A stretch of DNA of 32,117 nucleotides. Origin: Alphaproteobacteria bacterium. GTDB lineage: Bacteria > Pseudomonadota > Alphaproteobacteria > Ferrovibrionales > Ferrovibrionaceae. This document shows positions 1 to 8,122 of this stretch, one piece after another; positions within the stretch are counted from its first letter, which is position 1, and every line of letters starts with the position of its first letter. The stretch lies in contig JAGXRD010000052.1 of NCBI GenBank assembly GCA_018336035.1, forward strand, positions 1 through 32,117, written 5' to 3'. The position numbers were made by a program, and so were the translations under genes. Under the pieces are notes generated by a model. It ran no database searches and was not told where the DNA came from. It saw nothing but the letters and a program-made list of their open reading frames with translations.

Positions 1-71
1 CCCGCCTCGGGCGGCGGGCTGACGGTGGGCAGGGGTTCGGTCAAAGACGGCTGGGCAGCGGAACGCGCTGC

Positions 72-689
72 TTACCCCTTGGTTCGGGCAAGCGCTTCAA
101 CCTGCTTGCGCAACTCTTCCATCTGCTTCTTCAGCGCGTCGACCTCGACCGGCTCGCCGGGCTTTTCCCCCGCAGCGCCGGTCTTCTCGATATCGGCCGC
201 GCCGGCGACGAAGGGATTGAACATGGTCATGGCGCGCTGGAACATCTGCATGTTCTGGCGACCCATTTCCTCGATGCTGCGGAACGGGAACATCTCGCCG
301 AAGGATTCCGCCATATACTGGCGCATCTGGTCCTGGTTGCGCTGGAACGAGGTCATCGAGATTTCGAGATAGCTCGGCACCAGGGTCTGCAGGCTGTCGC
401 CATAGAAAGAAATCAGCCGACGGAGGAACCCGATCGGGAGCAGCTGCTGGCCGCCCTTGGATTCTTCCTCGAAAATGATCTGGGTCAGCACGCCGCGGGT
501 GATGTCTTCCCCGGACTTGGCGTCCTCAACAAGGAAATCCTGGCCGTCCTTCACCATCTGGCACAGGTTTTCCAGGGTCACGTAGGAAGACGTCGCCGTG
601 TTGTACAGCCGCCGGTTTGCATATTTCTTGATCTTTACGACCGGCGCCCCTGTCGTCTGAGCCCCTGTCGTCTGGTCGGTCTCGGCCAC
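72..689 (-). CDS. phaR: PHB synthesis regulator PhaR
   Basis: A 205-aa DNA-binding regulator of polyhydroxybutyrate synthesis. The motif VKIKKYANRRLYNTATSSYV, about residues 16-35, is the hallmark of the PHB/PHA accumulation regulator N-terminal domain. A PHB_acc-type domain follows (LISFYGDSLQTLVPSYLE), then a helical C-terminus rich in Glu, Lys and Leu (KKQMEELRKQVEAL) that looks like a coiled coil. In this family PhaR represses phasin and pha genes and is titrated off DNA by nascent polymer. I chose the GTG at 689 because AGGA and GAGGGAG lie just upstream and the length matches the family. The frame stays open upstream to 1052 but there it runs antisense to phaE/phaC. The N-terminus holds a short in-frame TTGAQ-type duplication. 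The gene diverges from the phaE-like/phaC pair. Confidence 0.93.
   Translation of the reverse strand: MAETDQTTGAQTTGAPVVKIKKYANRRLYNTATSSYVTLENLCQMVKDGQDFLVEDAKSGEDITRGVLTQIIFEEESKGGQQLLPIGFLRRLISFYGDSLQTLVPSYLEISMTSFQRNQDQMRQYMAESFGEMFPFRSIEEMGRQNMQMFQRAMTMFNPFVAGAADIEKTGAAGEKPGEPVEVDALKKQMEELRKQVEALARTKG
646..675. repeat. 15-nt tandem duplication in phaR 5' end
   Basis: A 15-nt unit (GCCCCTGTCGTCTGA/G on the plus strand) occurs twice back to back at 646-660 and 661-675, differing only in the last base. It lies in frame inside phaR and gives a repeated five-residue QTTGA/P segment in the disordered N-terminus, before the conserved domain. It looks like a slippage duplication with no functional meaning that I can support. 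Confidence 0.75.
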
Positions 690-747
690 GGTCCTGCGCT
701 CCCTCGAATTTGTTAAAAAGTATTTCACATCATTATCGTATGTATAC

Positions 748-782
748 GCAAGGGTCTTGTGCGGCGCGAAAAGATAGCCGGT
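748..782 (+). promoter_or_regulatory. Shared pha upstream element, copy 1
   Basis: This stretch in the phaR/phaE-phaC intergenic region carries GCAAGGGTCTTG, then TGC, then GCGAAAA and GCCGGT. The same blocks in the same order occur upstream of phaA at 2323-2356. Conservation outside coding sequence at two genes of one pathway suggests a shared operator (PhaR is the obvious candidate) or a shared promoter, since TTGTGC could act as a -35. Which of these it is cannot be decided from sequence alone. Confidence 0.6.
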
Positions 783-810
783 TGCAGGCCGCCGGTGTAG
801 GCTACCAGAC

Positions 811-1209
811 ATGGATGATCCGAAGGCAAAAGCTGGCAGCGGGGGCGATGCCCAGGAGCTTGCCCAACGCTTCCTCGATCTCTGGCAGGAACAGGCCGGA
901 TTGCTGGCAACCGACCCGAAACTGGCGGAGTTGTCGGCCAACTGGCTGACGCTCTGGCAGCAGGGGGCGCGGAATGCCCAGCAGGCCGCCACAGCAGCCG
1001 CGACACAGCAGGGAGGCGGAAATGGCGCGCCAGGAAACGCGTCTGGGTCCAAGGCCGCTGCCGCTGCATCTGGCCACCACCAACCTGATGCTGCTGAGCT
1101 CGCTCGCCGCCTGGCCGATTGCGAAAGACGGCTCGCTGCCCTGGAAGGCGCACTTGCAGCAGCCCTTCAGCAGCCTGCTGCCCCAGCTCGCAAGCGTCGA
1201 TCCAAATGA
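811..1209 (+). CDS. PhaE-like small protein overlapping phaC
   Basis: A 132-aa protein just upstream of phaC whose last 188 nt overlap the start of phaC in another frame. The N-terminal ~55 residues are helical with three tryptophans (RFLDLWQEQ, SANWLTLWQQGA). An Ala/Gln/Gly-rich linker follows, then a heptad-like coiled coil (ELARRLADCERRLAALEGAL) and a basic Arg/Lys tail. This layout resembles PhaE, the non-catalytic partner of class III PHA synthases, and related granule-associated helper proteins; that assignment is inference from architecture and position. Codon positions look coding before the overlap. The Shine-Dalgarno before the ATG is weak. It is probably co-transcribed with phaC. 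Alternatively it is a phasin-like protein. Confidence 0.68.
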   Translation: MDDPKAKAGSGGDAQELAQRFLDLWQEQAGLLATDPKLAELSANWLTLWQQGARNAQQAATAAATQQGGGNGAPGNASGSKAAAAASGHHQPDAAELARRLADCERRLAALEGALAAALQQPAAPARKRRSK

Positions 1210-2305
1210 ATTCAACGCCGCGTTGATCCGCGCCGGTCTGGCGCGGATCGGCGCGATGACCGCGGGGCTGCAGCGCTATCGCAGCCATGGCTGGCGCCGC
1301 GATCTGCCGGATCCGCCGCTCGCCTGGCGCGAAGGCGGTTCGCGGCTACTTTCATATGCTGACAGCGGCGCTCCGGTCTTGCTGGTGCCGTCGCTGGTCA
1401 ATCGCGGCTATGTGCTCGATCTCGCCGAAGGACAGAGTCTGGCGCGCTGGCTGGCGCAACAGGGCGTGCGTCCGTTCCTGCTCGACTGGGGCGATCCGGG
1501 CGAAACGGAACAGCAGTTCAGTCTGGCGAACTATATTGCGCGTCTGCGCCGCGCGCTGCGCCATCTGCATGACAAGACCGGGCAGGTGCCGCGGCTGGTC
1601 GGGTATTGCATGGGCGGCAATCTCGCGCTGGCTGCGGCCGTCGCAGCGCCTGAAGATGTCGCAGGCCTCGCACTGATCGCGACGCCGTGGGATTTTCATG
1701 CCGGCGGCGCACATCAGGCTGCGTTGGTACAGGCGCTGGCGCCGGCTTTGGTGCCGCCGGCGGCAAAAGCCGGCGATGCGCCGCCGATGCTGGATGTCGA
1801 CATGCTGCAGGCTTTCTTCTGGGCGCTCGATCCTTTCACGGTGCTGAAAAAGTTCACGCAGTTTGCCTCGCTGCCCGAGGGCAGCGAGGCCGAGCGGCGT
1901 TTCGTGGCGATGGAAGACTGGCTCAATGATGGCGTGCCGCTGGCCGGCAACGTGGCGCGCGAATGCCTGATCGGCTGGTATGGCGAGAACCGTCCGGTCC
2001 ACGGCCGCTGGATGATCGATGGCCGCGCCGTGCGGCCGCAGGACTGGAAAAAGCCGGCGCTGGTGGTGCTGCCGGAACGCGACAAACTGGTGCCCAAGGA
2101 AGGTGCCGCCGCGCTGCTGGCGCAGATGCCGCAGGCCACGCGCCTGGATGCGCCCAGCGGCCATATCGGCATGATGGTGGGGCCGCGAGCCGAGGCCGGG
2201 CTGTGGCGGCCATTGGCAGACTGGCTGCTTTCCGTTGGGTCCGCTCCGCAGGCGGAGAAACTGCGCCCCAAAGTTCGACGCCGTGCGACCAAAGTGCAGC
2301 GATAA
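1022..2305 (+). CDS. phaC: Poly(3-hydroxyalkanoate) synthase PhaC (short, class III-like)
   Basis: Polymerises (R)-3-hydroxyacyl-CoA into polyester on the granule surface. The 427-aa protein has an alpha/beta-hydrolase fold with the PHA-synthase lipase-like box GYCMGG (nucleophile Cys196), a catalytic Asp in PERDKLVP (Asp354) and a catalytic His in SGHIGM (His381). VPSLVNRGYVLDL and LLDWGDPG are also typical of PhaC. It is much shorter than class I synthases (~570-600 aa) and lacks their long N-terminal domain, so it resembles the class III catalytic subunit. The ATG at 1022 is preceded by GGGAGG five bases upstream; the ATG at 974 has no good site. The C-terminus is basic. The preceding PhaE-like gene overlaps it by 188 nt, and phaA follows after about 106 nt. 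Confidence 0.88.
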   Translation: MARQETRLGPRPLPLHLATTNLMLLSSLAAWPIAKDGSLPWKAHLQQPFSSLLPQLASVDPNEFNAALIRAGLARIGAMTAGLQRYRSHGWRRDLPDPPLAWREGGSRLLSYADSGAPVLLVPSLVNRGYVLDLAEGQSLARWLAQQGVRPFLLDWGDPGETEQQFSLANYIARLRRALRHLHDKTGQVPRLVGYCMGGNLALAAAVAAPEDVAGLALIATPWDFHAGGAHQAALVQALAPALVPPAAKAGDAPPMLDVDMLQAFFWALDPFTVLKKFTQFASLPEGSEAERRFVAMEDWLNDGVPLAGNVARECLIGWYGENRPVHGRWMIDGRAVRPQDWKKPALVVLPERDKLVPKEGAAALLAQMPQATRLDAPSGHIGMMVGPRAEAGLWRPLADWLLSVGSAPQAEKLRPKVRRRATKVQR

Positions 2306-2322
2306 AGGCGGGTTTTACACAG

Positions 2323-2356
2323 GCGAGGGTCTTGCTGCACCTGCGAAAAAGCCGGT
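2323..2356 (+). promoter_or_regulatory. Shared pha upstream element, copy 2
   Basis: This is the second copy of the element at 748-782, located about 56 bases before the phaA start. It reads GCGAGGGTCTTG, then CTGCACCT, then GCGAAAA and GCCGGT. The outer blocks are near identical to copy 1 while the middle differs by small indels. It implies that phaA has its own promoter or operator, co-regulated with phaE-phaC. Confidence 0.6.
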
Positions 2357-2372
2357 ATCGTTTCCATCATAA

Positions 2373-3587
<1,215 letters not shown>

Positions 3588-3598
3588 CGCATTCGACC

Positions 3599-3627
3599 AA
3601 AGGCCGGGAGGGGGTATCCCGGCCTTT
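3599..3627 (+). terminator. Hairpin terminator after phaA
   Basis: The stem AAAGGCCGGGA pairs with TCCCGGCCTTT across a short G-rich loop, 12 nt after the phaA stop. The A-rich and T-rich flanks make it a plausible intrinsic terminator, possibly bidirectional. It separates phaA from phaB. Confidence 0.8.
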
Positions 3628-3647
3628 GCGTTATATCTTTGCGTTAT
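3624..3647. repeat. 11-bp direct repeat upstream of phaB
   Basis: CTTTGCGTTAT occurs twice (3624-3634 and 3637-3647) with a 13-bp period, starting inside the distal arm of the phaA terminator. A palindrome TGCGC-G-GCGCA follows at 3656-3666. Both lie in the phaA-phaB intergenic region and could be operator or activator sites for phaB; no binding protein can be assigned. Confidence 0.6.
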
Positions 3648-3655
3648 CAGGGGGC

Positions 3656-3666
3656 TGCGCGGCGCA
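3656..3666. promoter_or_regulatory. TGC-GCA palindrome upstream of phaB
   Basis: TGCGC-G-GCGCA is an inverted repeat with perfect 5-bp arms, 63 bases before the phaB start. TGC/GCA-type dyads have been reported as PhaR targets in some alphaproteobacteria, so this is a candidate PhaR operator. In a GC-rich genome an 11-bp palindrome can arise by chance, so support is modest. Confidence 0.35.
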
Positions 3667-3728
3667 CATCTGATACCGAACGCCTGTCGCAGCGTTAAAG
3701 AAAAAGAAGTTCAACAGGAGGAATGTGC

Positions 3729-4451
3729 ATGTCCCGCGTAGCGATCGTCACCGGCGGAACCCGAGGTATCGGGGCCGCGATTTCCAAGCTTCTGCACCAG
3801 AACGGCTACAAGGTGGCGGCGAATTATGCCGGCAACGCCGAACGCGCCAAGGCGTTTGAAGCCGAAACGGGCATCAAGACCTATCAGTTCGATGTCGCCA
3901 ACTACGAAGACTGCGTCAAGAACGTGAAGCAGATCGAGCGCGATCTCGGCCCGGTCGACGTGATCGTCAATAACGCGGGCATCACGCGCGACGGCACAAT
4001 GCACAAGATGAGCCCCGACCAGTGGCAGTCTGTGATCGACACCAATCTCGGCGGCTGCTTCAACATGTGCCGCGCCGCCATCGACGGCATGCGCGAACGC
4101 GGTTTCGGCCGCATCGTCAATATCGGCTCGATCAACGGCCAGGCCGGACAGTATGGCCAGGTCAATTACGCCGCCGCCAAATCCGGTATTCATGGTTTCA
4201 CCAAGGCGCTGGCGCAGGAAGGTGCCGCGCGTGGCATCACCGTGAATGCGATTGCGCCGGGCTATATCGATACCGATATGGTCTCGGCGGTGCCGGCCAA
4301 TGTGCTGGAAAAGATCGTCGCCAAGATCCCGGTCGGCCGCCTGGGCCGTGCCGAGGAAATTGCGCGCGGCGTGCTGTTCCTGGTTGCTGACGAGGGCGGT
4401 TTCATCACCGGCTCGACGCTCAGCATCAATGGCGGCCAGCATATGTACTAA
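3729..4451 (+). CDS. phaB: Acetoacetyl-CoA reductase PhaB
   Basis: NADPH-dependent reduction of acetoacetyl-CoA to (R)-3-hydroxybutyryl-CoA, the monomer used by PhaC. The 240-aa SDR has the cofactor motif TGGTRGIG (8-15), NNAG (81-84), and catalytic Ser134, Tyr147 and Lys151 in the context NIGSINGQAGQYGQVNYAAAK. The GQ-GQ-Y/F-GQ-NY pattern is characteristic of PhaB. AGGAGG is seven bases before the ATG at 3729; the ATG at 3723 is too close to it. Strong terminators lie on both sides, so phaB is probably transcribed as a single gene. Confidence 0.95.
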   Translation: MSRVAIVTGGTRGIGAAISKLLHQNGYKVAANYAGNAERAKAFEAETGIKTYQFDVANYEDCVKNVKQIERDLGPVDVIVNNAGITRDGTMHKMSPDQWQSVIDTNLGGCFNMCRAAIDGMRERGFGRIVNIGSINGQAGQYGQVNYAAAKSGIHGFTKALAQEGAARGITVNAIAPGYIDTDMVSAVPANVLEKIVAKIPVGRLGRAEEIARGVLFLVADEGGFITGSTLSINGGQHMY

Positions 4452-4480
4452 GTCCGCTGGCGGATTTCCGCCAAGTTTTA

Positions 4481-4519
4481 AATCGCCGCCGGATACCACC
4501 GGCGGCGATTTTTGTTTTG
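4481..4519 (+). terminator. Intrinsic terminator after phaB
   Basis: ATCGCCGCCGG pairs perfectly with CCGGCGGCGAT across a six-base loop and is followed by TTTTTGTTTT. This is a textbook rho-independent terminator and closes the PHB locus. Confidence 0.92.
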
Positions 4520-4604
4520 TCACAGCCGCGGTCTTCACAAATCCGCCATCATCGCGGCACAGCTTGTTGCCAGTCGAGTTTCTTGCAGTCCAGGAGGCTG
4601 TATC

Positions 4605-5063
4605 ATGACCCGCCCTGTGGTCGGTTTGGGATTGGTGGCTGCGGTTGCGCTGGGTGGCGGTGTATTGATCACGCCCGCGCCGGCGGAGGCCGACAGTTTT
4701 TCTTTCGGCTATTCCAGCGGCTATCACGGCCATCGGCATCACCGCGATTACGGCCATCGCCATCATCACCGGCACAGCTATTACAGCTATCGCAGCTACT
4801 GGGGTCCGCCGGCCTATTATGCGCCGCCGCCGCGCGTTGTGGTCGTGCAGCCGCCGCCAGCGTATTACGCGCCGCCGCCTCCTCCGGTGGTCTATGCGCC
4901 GCAGGGCCAACTGTCGGCTGTGCCGGCTTCGCCGGTTTATCAGGCGCCGAACGGCCAGTATTGCCGCGAATACCAGTCGGGCGTGACAGTGGCCGGCCGG
5001 GTGCAGCCGAGCTACGGCACAGCGTGTCTGATGCCCGACGGCGCCTGGCGCGTGGTCAACTGA
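4605..5063 (+). CDS. Exported His/Tyr/Pro-rich surface protein
   Basis: A 152-aa protein with an N-terminal hydrophobic signal segment (residues 5-27, ending PAPAEA). Next comes a strongly His/Tyr-rich stretch (YHGHRHHRDYGHRHHHRHSY) and then repeated YYAPPPP-type proline-rich segments. The C-terminal ~35 residues (QYCREYQSGVTVAGRVQPSY, then GTACLMPDGAWRVV) match the short Cys-containing module at the end of alphaproteobacterial 17-kDa-antigen-like surface proteins. The His cluster suggests metal binding, which is inference. AGGAGG lies seven bases before the ATG. It follows the phaB terminator and stands alone. Confidence 0.85.
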   Translation: MTRPVVGLGLVAAVALGGGVLITPAPAEADSFSFGYSSGYHGHRHHRDYGHRHHHRHSYYSYRSYWGPPAYYAPPPRVVVVQPPPAYYAPPPPPVVYAPQGQLSAVPASPVYQAPNGQYCREYQSGVTVAGRVQPSYGTACLMPDGAWRVVN

Positions 5064-5167
5064 ACGGCGTCTTCGAATTGCAAACGCTCCTGACCACGCG
5101 ATAATCACGCACAAACGGTCGGCTTGGTGCCTAATTCTCCTTTGCTGCATTGGCAGAGGAGGGCGGC

Positions 5168-5986
5168 GTGACGACTCAAAGGCAGGCGTATCTCAAGCGC
5201 GGTTACAGCCGCATCGGCGGCTGGCTGTTTCCCTATAGTGCAAGGTTCATCGACTCGCTGCTTGAGTTGCAGCTCGAAGCGGATGTGCGTGGATCAGTCG
5301 GCGAGATCGGCGTGCATCATGGCAAGCTGTTCATCCTGCTGGCACTGGGCCGGCGCGCCGGCGAAGCGGCTTTCGCCATCGATGTATTCGGCGACCAGCA
5401 TCTGAACCGGGACGATTCCGGCTCCGGAGATCGCGAGATATTCCTGAACAATACGCGGCGCTGGCTCGGCAGCGACAGCGAGTCTCTGAATGTGCTGCAG
5501 CGGTCTTCCCTGGATGTGCGACCCGAGGAGATTCTCGAACGCAACGGGCCGGTCCGACTGGCCTCGATCGATGGCGGCCATACCGAGGACTGCGTGATCA
5601 ATGACCTGACACTGGTGCAGTCCGTGCTCGCACCGAAGGGTGTCGTCATCCTGGATGATCACTTTAATGAATTCTGGCCCGAAGTTTCATCCGGGGTGGC
5701 ACGCTATCTGCTCGATCCGGGCGCACGTCTGCGGCCCTTCGCCATCACGCCCAATAAGACGTATTTCGCCGCTGCCGAAGATGTTGCCTTCTATCGCCGC
5801 AGCCTGCGCAGCCGGAATGACTATTATTACGAAAAGACTGCGCGCCTGCTGGGCAGCGAACTTGATATCTTCGGCACGCAGCCTTGGACCTTTTCGCTGA
5901 AGGCCCGCCTGATTAAATGGATCAAGGCCACGCCGTTTGGTCCTTATGTGCAGGCCCTGCATCGTCGACTGGCGCGTGGATTGTAA
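5168..5986 (+). CDS. Class I SAM-dependent methyltransferase
   Basis: A 272-aa protein resembling Methyltransf_24-type enzymes. VGEIGVHHGKLFILLAL (about residues 37-53) is the glycine-containing SAM-binding loop, AFAIDVFGDQ supplies the acidic residue, and LASIDGGHTEDCVINDL plus GVVILDDHF form the later core motifs. Enzymes of this type often act on small molecules or sugars; the substrate here is unknown. The GTG at 5168 is preceded by GAGGAGGG. There is no operon partner with obvious relevance, although the following gene is also a predicted methyltransferase. A basic C-terminal helix (KARLIKWIKATPFG) could contact membrane. Confidence 0.75.
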   Translation: MTTQRQAYLKRGYSRIGGWLFPYSARFIDSLLELQLEADVRGSVGEIGVHHGKLFILLALGRRAGEAAFAIDVFGDQHLNRDDSGSGDREIFLNNTRRWLGSDSESLNVLQRSSLDVRPEEILERNGPVRLASIDGGHTEDCVINDLTLVQSVLAPKGVVILDDHFNEFWPEVSSGVARYLLDPGARLRPFAITPNKTYFAAAEDVAFYRRSLRSRNDYYYEKTARLLGSELDIFGTQPWTFSLKARLIKWIKATPFGPYVQALHRRLARGL

Positions 5987-6044
5987 GGTTGCTGCAAGAT
6001 GGATGGGGTAGCAGGGCAGTGCTACTCACCGAGAAGGCTCGTTC

Positions 6045-6707
6045 ATGTCCATCCATGCCCTGCCGCTGCCGCAGTCTACAAAAGTGCAAGCCGCGCCGGA
6101 TTTTCTCACCGGCCTGCAACAGCGCCGCAAACGCACCGTTCTGATCAGCGGGCTGCTGTTGCTGGCCGCACTGCTGTTTTCCGATTCGCTTTGGCCATCC
6201 GGCAGCCTGCTGCATGAAAGTAGCGAACTGCTGGGCTATGCACTGATCTTCCTTTGCATCGCGGGCCGCAGCTGGTGCTCGCTCTATATCGGCGGCCGCA
6301 AGAAAACGCAGCTGGTGGAGGATGGTCCCTATTCGGTCAGCCGCAACCCGCTTTATCTTTTCTCGCTCTTCGGCGGCATCGGGGTCGGATTGCAGACCGG
6401 CAGTTTCACCGCTGCTCTGGTGTGTGGTCTGTTCGTTTTTGCCATTTTCAATATTGTGATACAGCGTGAGGAAGTCTTCCTGAACGCGCATTTCCCGGCC
6501 AGTTTCACGGCCTATGCCGCGCGTGTGCCGCGCTGGGGGCCGCGTCTGTCGCGCTGGCAGTCCCGAGAGGAACTGTTGGTACGTCCGCGATTTGTGCTGC
6601 TCACTTTCCGCGATGCGCTGGGCTTTCTGGTCGCCATCCCTCTGCTGGAAGCCGTGGAATGGGCGCAGTCGGTGGGCTGGCTGCCGGTCCTGCTGCGCCT
6701 GCCGTAA
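6045..6707 (+). CDS. Isoprenylcysteine/phospholipid methyltransferase-like membrane protein
   Basis: A 220-aa integral membrane protein. Hydrophobic helices lie at about residues 32-48, 60-78, 100-140 and 185-205. The central segment DGPYSVSRNPLYLFSL followed by a C-terminal QREEVFL/YAARVPRWGPRL pattern is the signature of the ICMT/PEMT methyltransferase family, which uses SAM to methylate lipid or prenyl substrates in the membrane. The substrate is not predictable. GAGAAGG precedes the ATG. The gene starts 58 nt after the soluble methyltransferase and may be co-transcribed with it. Confidence 0.8.
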   Translation: MSIHALPLPQSTKVQAAPDFLTGLQQRRKRTVLISGLLLLAALLFSDSLWPSGSLLHESSELLGYALIFLCIAGRSWCSLYIGGRKKTQLVEDGPYSVSRNPLYLFSLFGGIGVGLQTGSFTAALVCGLFVFAIFNIVIQREEVFLNAHFPASFTAYAARVPRWGPRLSRWQSREELLVRPRFVLLTFRDALGFLVAIPLLEAVEWAQSVGWLPVLLRLP

Positions 6708-6775
6708 ACGGCGCGGCTGTAGACCAAAGGCGGGCGTCAAAATCAAGTGCGCGGCGCAAATAGCGATTGACGATC

Positions 6776-6790
6776 GTTTGTGAAACAAAC
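6776..6790. promoter_or_regulatory. Inverted repeat GTTTG-N5-CAAAC
   Basis: GTTTG TGAAA CAAAC forms a 5-bp inverted repeat in the leader upstream of the substrate-binding protein gene. It could be an operator or a small stem next to the downstream hairpin. No regulator can be named. Confidence 0.35.
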
Positions 6791-6795
6791 AATAC

Positions 6796-6820
6796 TCCTC
6801 CATAACAAAAAACTGGAGGA
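6796..6820 (+). promoter_or_regulatory. Hairpin that can hide the SD of the substrate-binding protein
   Basis: TCCTCCA (6796-6802) is perfectly complementary to TGGAGGA (6814-6820) across an A-rich 11-base loop. The distal arm is the Shine-Dalgarno of the gene starting at 6828. If the stem forms in the mRNA, ribosome access is blocked, which suggests translational control or simple damping of expression. Confidence 0.55.
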
Positions 6821-6827
6821 AACCACC

Positions 6828-8036
6828 ATGCGCACCATCATTCGTGCTGCACTGCTGGCCATTGCCGGCGGTGCCATTCTGTCACCTGCTTTCGCCGCAG
6901 ATCCCAAGCCGGTCAAGGTCGGCGTGCTCAACGACATGTCGAGCGTCTATGCCGATTTCCAGGGGCCGGGTTCGCTGCTGGCGGCGCAGATGGCGGCCGA
7001 GGACTACATGAAGACCTCGAAGCGCAAGATCGAGATCGTCTTCGCCGACCACCAGAACAAGCCCGATATTGGCGCCAACGTGGCGCGCCAGTGGTATGAC
7101 GTCGACAAGGTGGATGTGATCGTCGATCTGCCGAATTCGGCTGTGGCGTTGGCAGTCAACGAGATCGCGCGCGACAAGAACAAGGCCGTGATTGGCTCGG
7201 GTGCTGGCAGCGTAGTGCTGACCGGCGAGCGCTGCTCGCCGAATTTCGTGCATTGGACCTACGACACCTGGTCCTACGGCCACTCGGCGGCGCGTGCGGC
7301 TTTCGAGCAGGGCGGCAAGAAGTGGTATTTCATCACCGCCGACTATGCTTTCGGCCATGACCTGGAAAAGCAGGCCAGCGACGAGATCAAGGCGCTGGGC
7401 GGGACAATCGTCGGGGCCGTGCGCCATCCGATCGGCGCCAGCGACTTCAGCTCCTTCCTGCTGCAGGCGCAGTCGTCGGGTGCCGATGTCGTGGCCTTCG
7501 CCAATGCCGGCGGCGACCTGACCAATTCGCTGAAGCAGGCCGCCGAATTCGGCATGGCCGAAAAGCAGAAGGTGGTGGGCCTGATCTTCGGCGTTACCAA
7601 CGTGCCGGCGCTGGGCCTCAAGGCCGTACAGGGCCTGCAGTCGGTGGCGCCGTTCTACTGGGACCTGAATGATGGCACGCGCGAATGGTCGAAGCGGTTC
7701 CAGGCGCGCCATTCCAAGAAGATGATGCCGAACGACATGCATGCCGGCGTCTATGCCGCGCTGATGCATTACTTCAAGGCGGTCGACAAGGTGGGCGAGG
7801 CGACCGACGGCCGCGCCGTGGTGGCGGCGATGAAGGCGCTGCCGACCGATGACCCGCTGTTCGGCAAGGGCACCATTCGTGTCGACGGTCGCAAGTTACA
7901 TCCGATGTATCTGCTGGAAGCCAAGAAGCCGGCAGAGTCGAAGGGCGACTGGGACTTCCTGAAAGTCGCGGCGACGGTGCCGGCCGACAAGGCCTTCCGT
8001 CCGCTGGCTGAGGGCAACTGCCCCCTGGCGAAATGA
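6828..8036 (+). CDS. ABC transporter substrate-binding protein (branched-chain amino acid type)
   Basis: A 402-aa periplasmic solute-binding protein. It has a signal peptide (residues 1-24, cleavage after SPAFA) and the Peripla_BP_6/LivJ-like fold: VKVGVLNDMSSVYADFQGPG near the mature N-terminus, KIEIVFADHQNKPDIG, VIVDLPNSAVALAVNEIA and GADVVAFANAGGDLTNSL. Family members bind branched-chain amino acids, amides, aromatic acids or other small organics; the ligand is unknown. The ATG at 6828 has GGAGG nine bases upstream. No permease or ATPase gene is adjacent, so it must work with a transporter encoded elsewhere. A hairpin covers the ribosome-binding site and another follows the stop. Confidence 0.9.
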   Translation: MRTIIRAALLAIAGGAILSPAFAADPKPVKVGVLNDMSSVYADFQGPGSLLAAQMAAEDYMKTSKRKIEIVFADHQNKPDIGANVARQWYDVDKVDVIVDLPNSAVALAVNEIARDKNKAVIGSGAGSVVLTGERCSPNFVHWTYDTWSYGHSAARAAFEQGGKKWYFITADYAFGHDLEKQASDEIKALGGTIVGAVRHPIGASDFSSFLLQAQSSGADVVAFANAGGDLTNSLKQAAEFGMAEKQKVVGLIFGVTNVPALGLKAVQGLQSVAPFYWDLNDGTREWSKRFQARHSKKMMPNDMHAGVYAALMHYFKAVDKVGEATDGRAVVAAMKALPTDDPLFGKGTIRVDGRKLHPMYLLEAKKPAESKGDWDFLKVAATVPADKAFRPLAEGNCPLAK

Positions 8037-8045
8037 CACTGTGCC

Positions 8046-8068
8046 CAGGCCGCGTTGTAAGCGGCCTG
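8046..8068 (+). terminator. Hairpin after the substrate-binding protein gene
   Basis: CAGGCCGC and GCGGCCTG form a perfect 8-bp stem with a 7-base loop, 10 nt after the stop. There is no T tract downstream, so it is either a weak or factor-assisted terminator or an mRNA-stabilising stem. Confidence 0.5.
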
Positions 8069-8122
8069 TAAGCCGGAGCAGGGATACTCGGCGGCAATTA
8101 TCCATATTGCCGCCGAGGTTCC

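Noticed and set aside
1..71. Possible end of a gene or a terminator at the left edge
   Set aside because: CCCGCC/GGCGGG can pair, but there is no T tract and no coding evidence; too close to the edge to judge.
3711..5150. Long minus-strand open frame (479 codons)
   Set aside because: It crosses phaB, a strong terminator and the His-rich gene on the other strand; low-complexity Arg/His translation.
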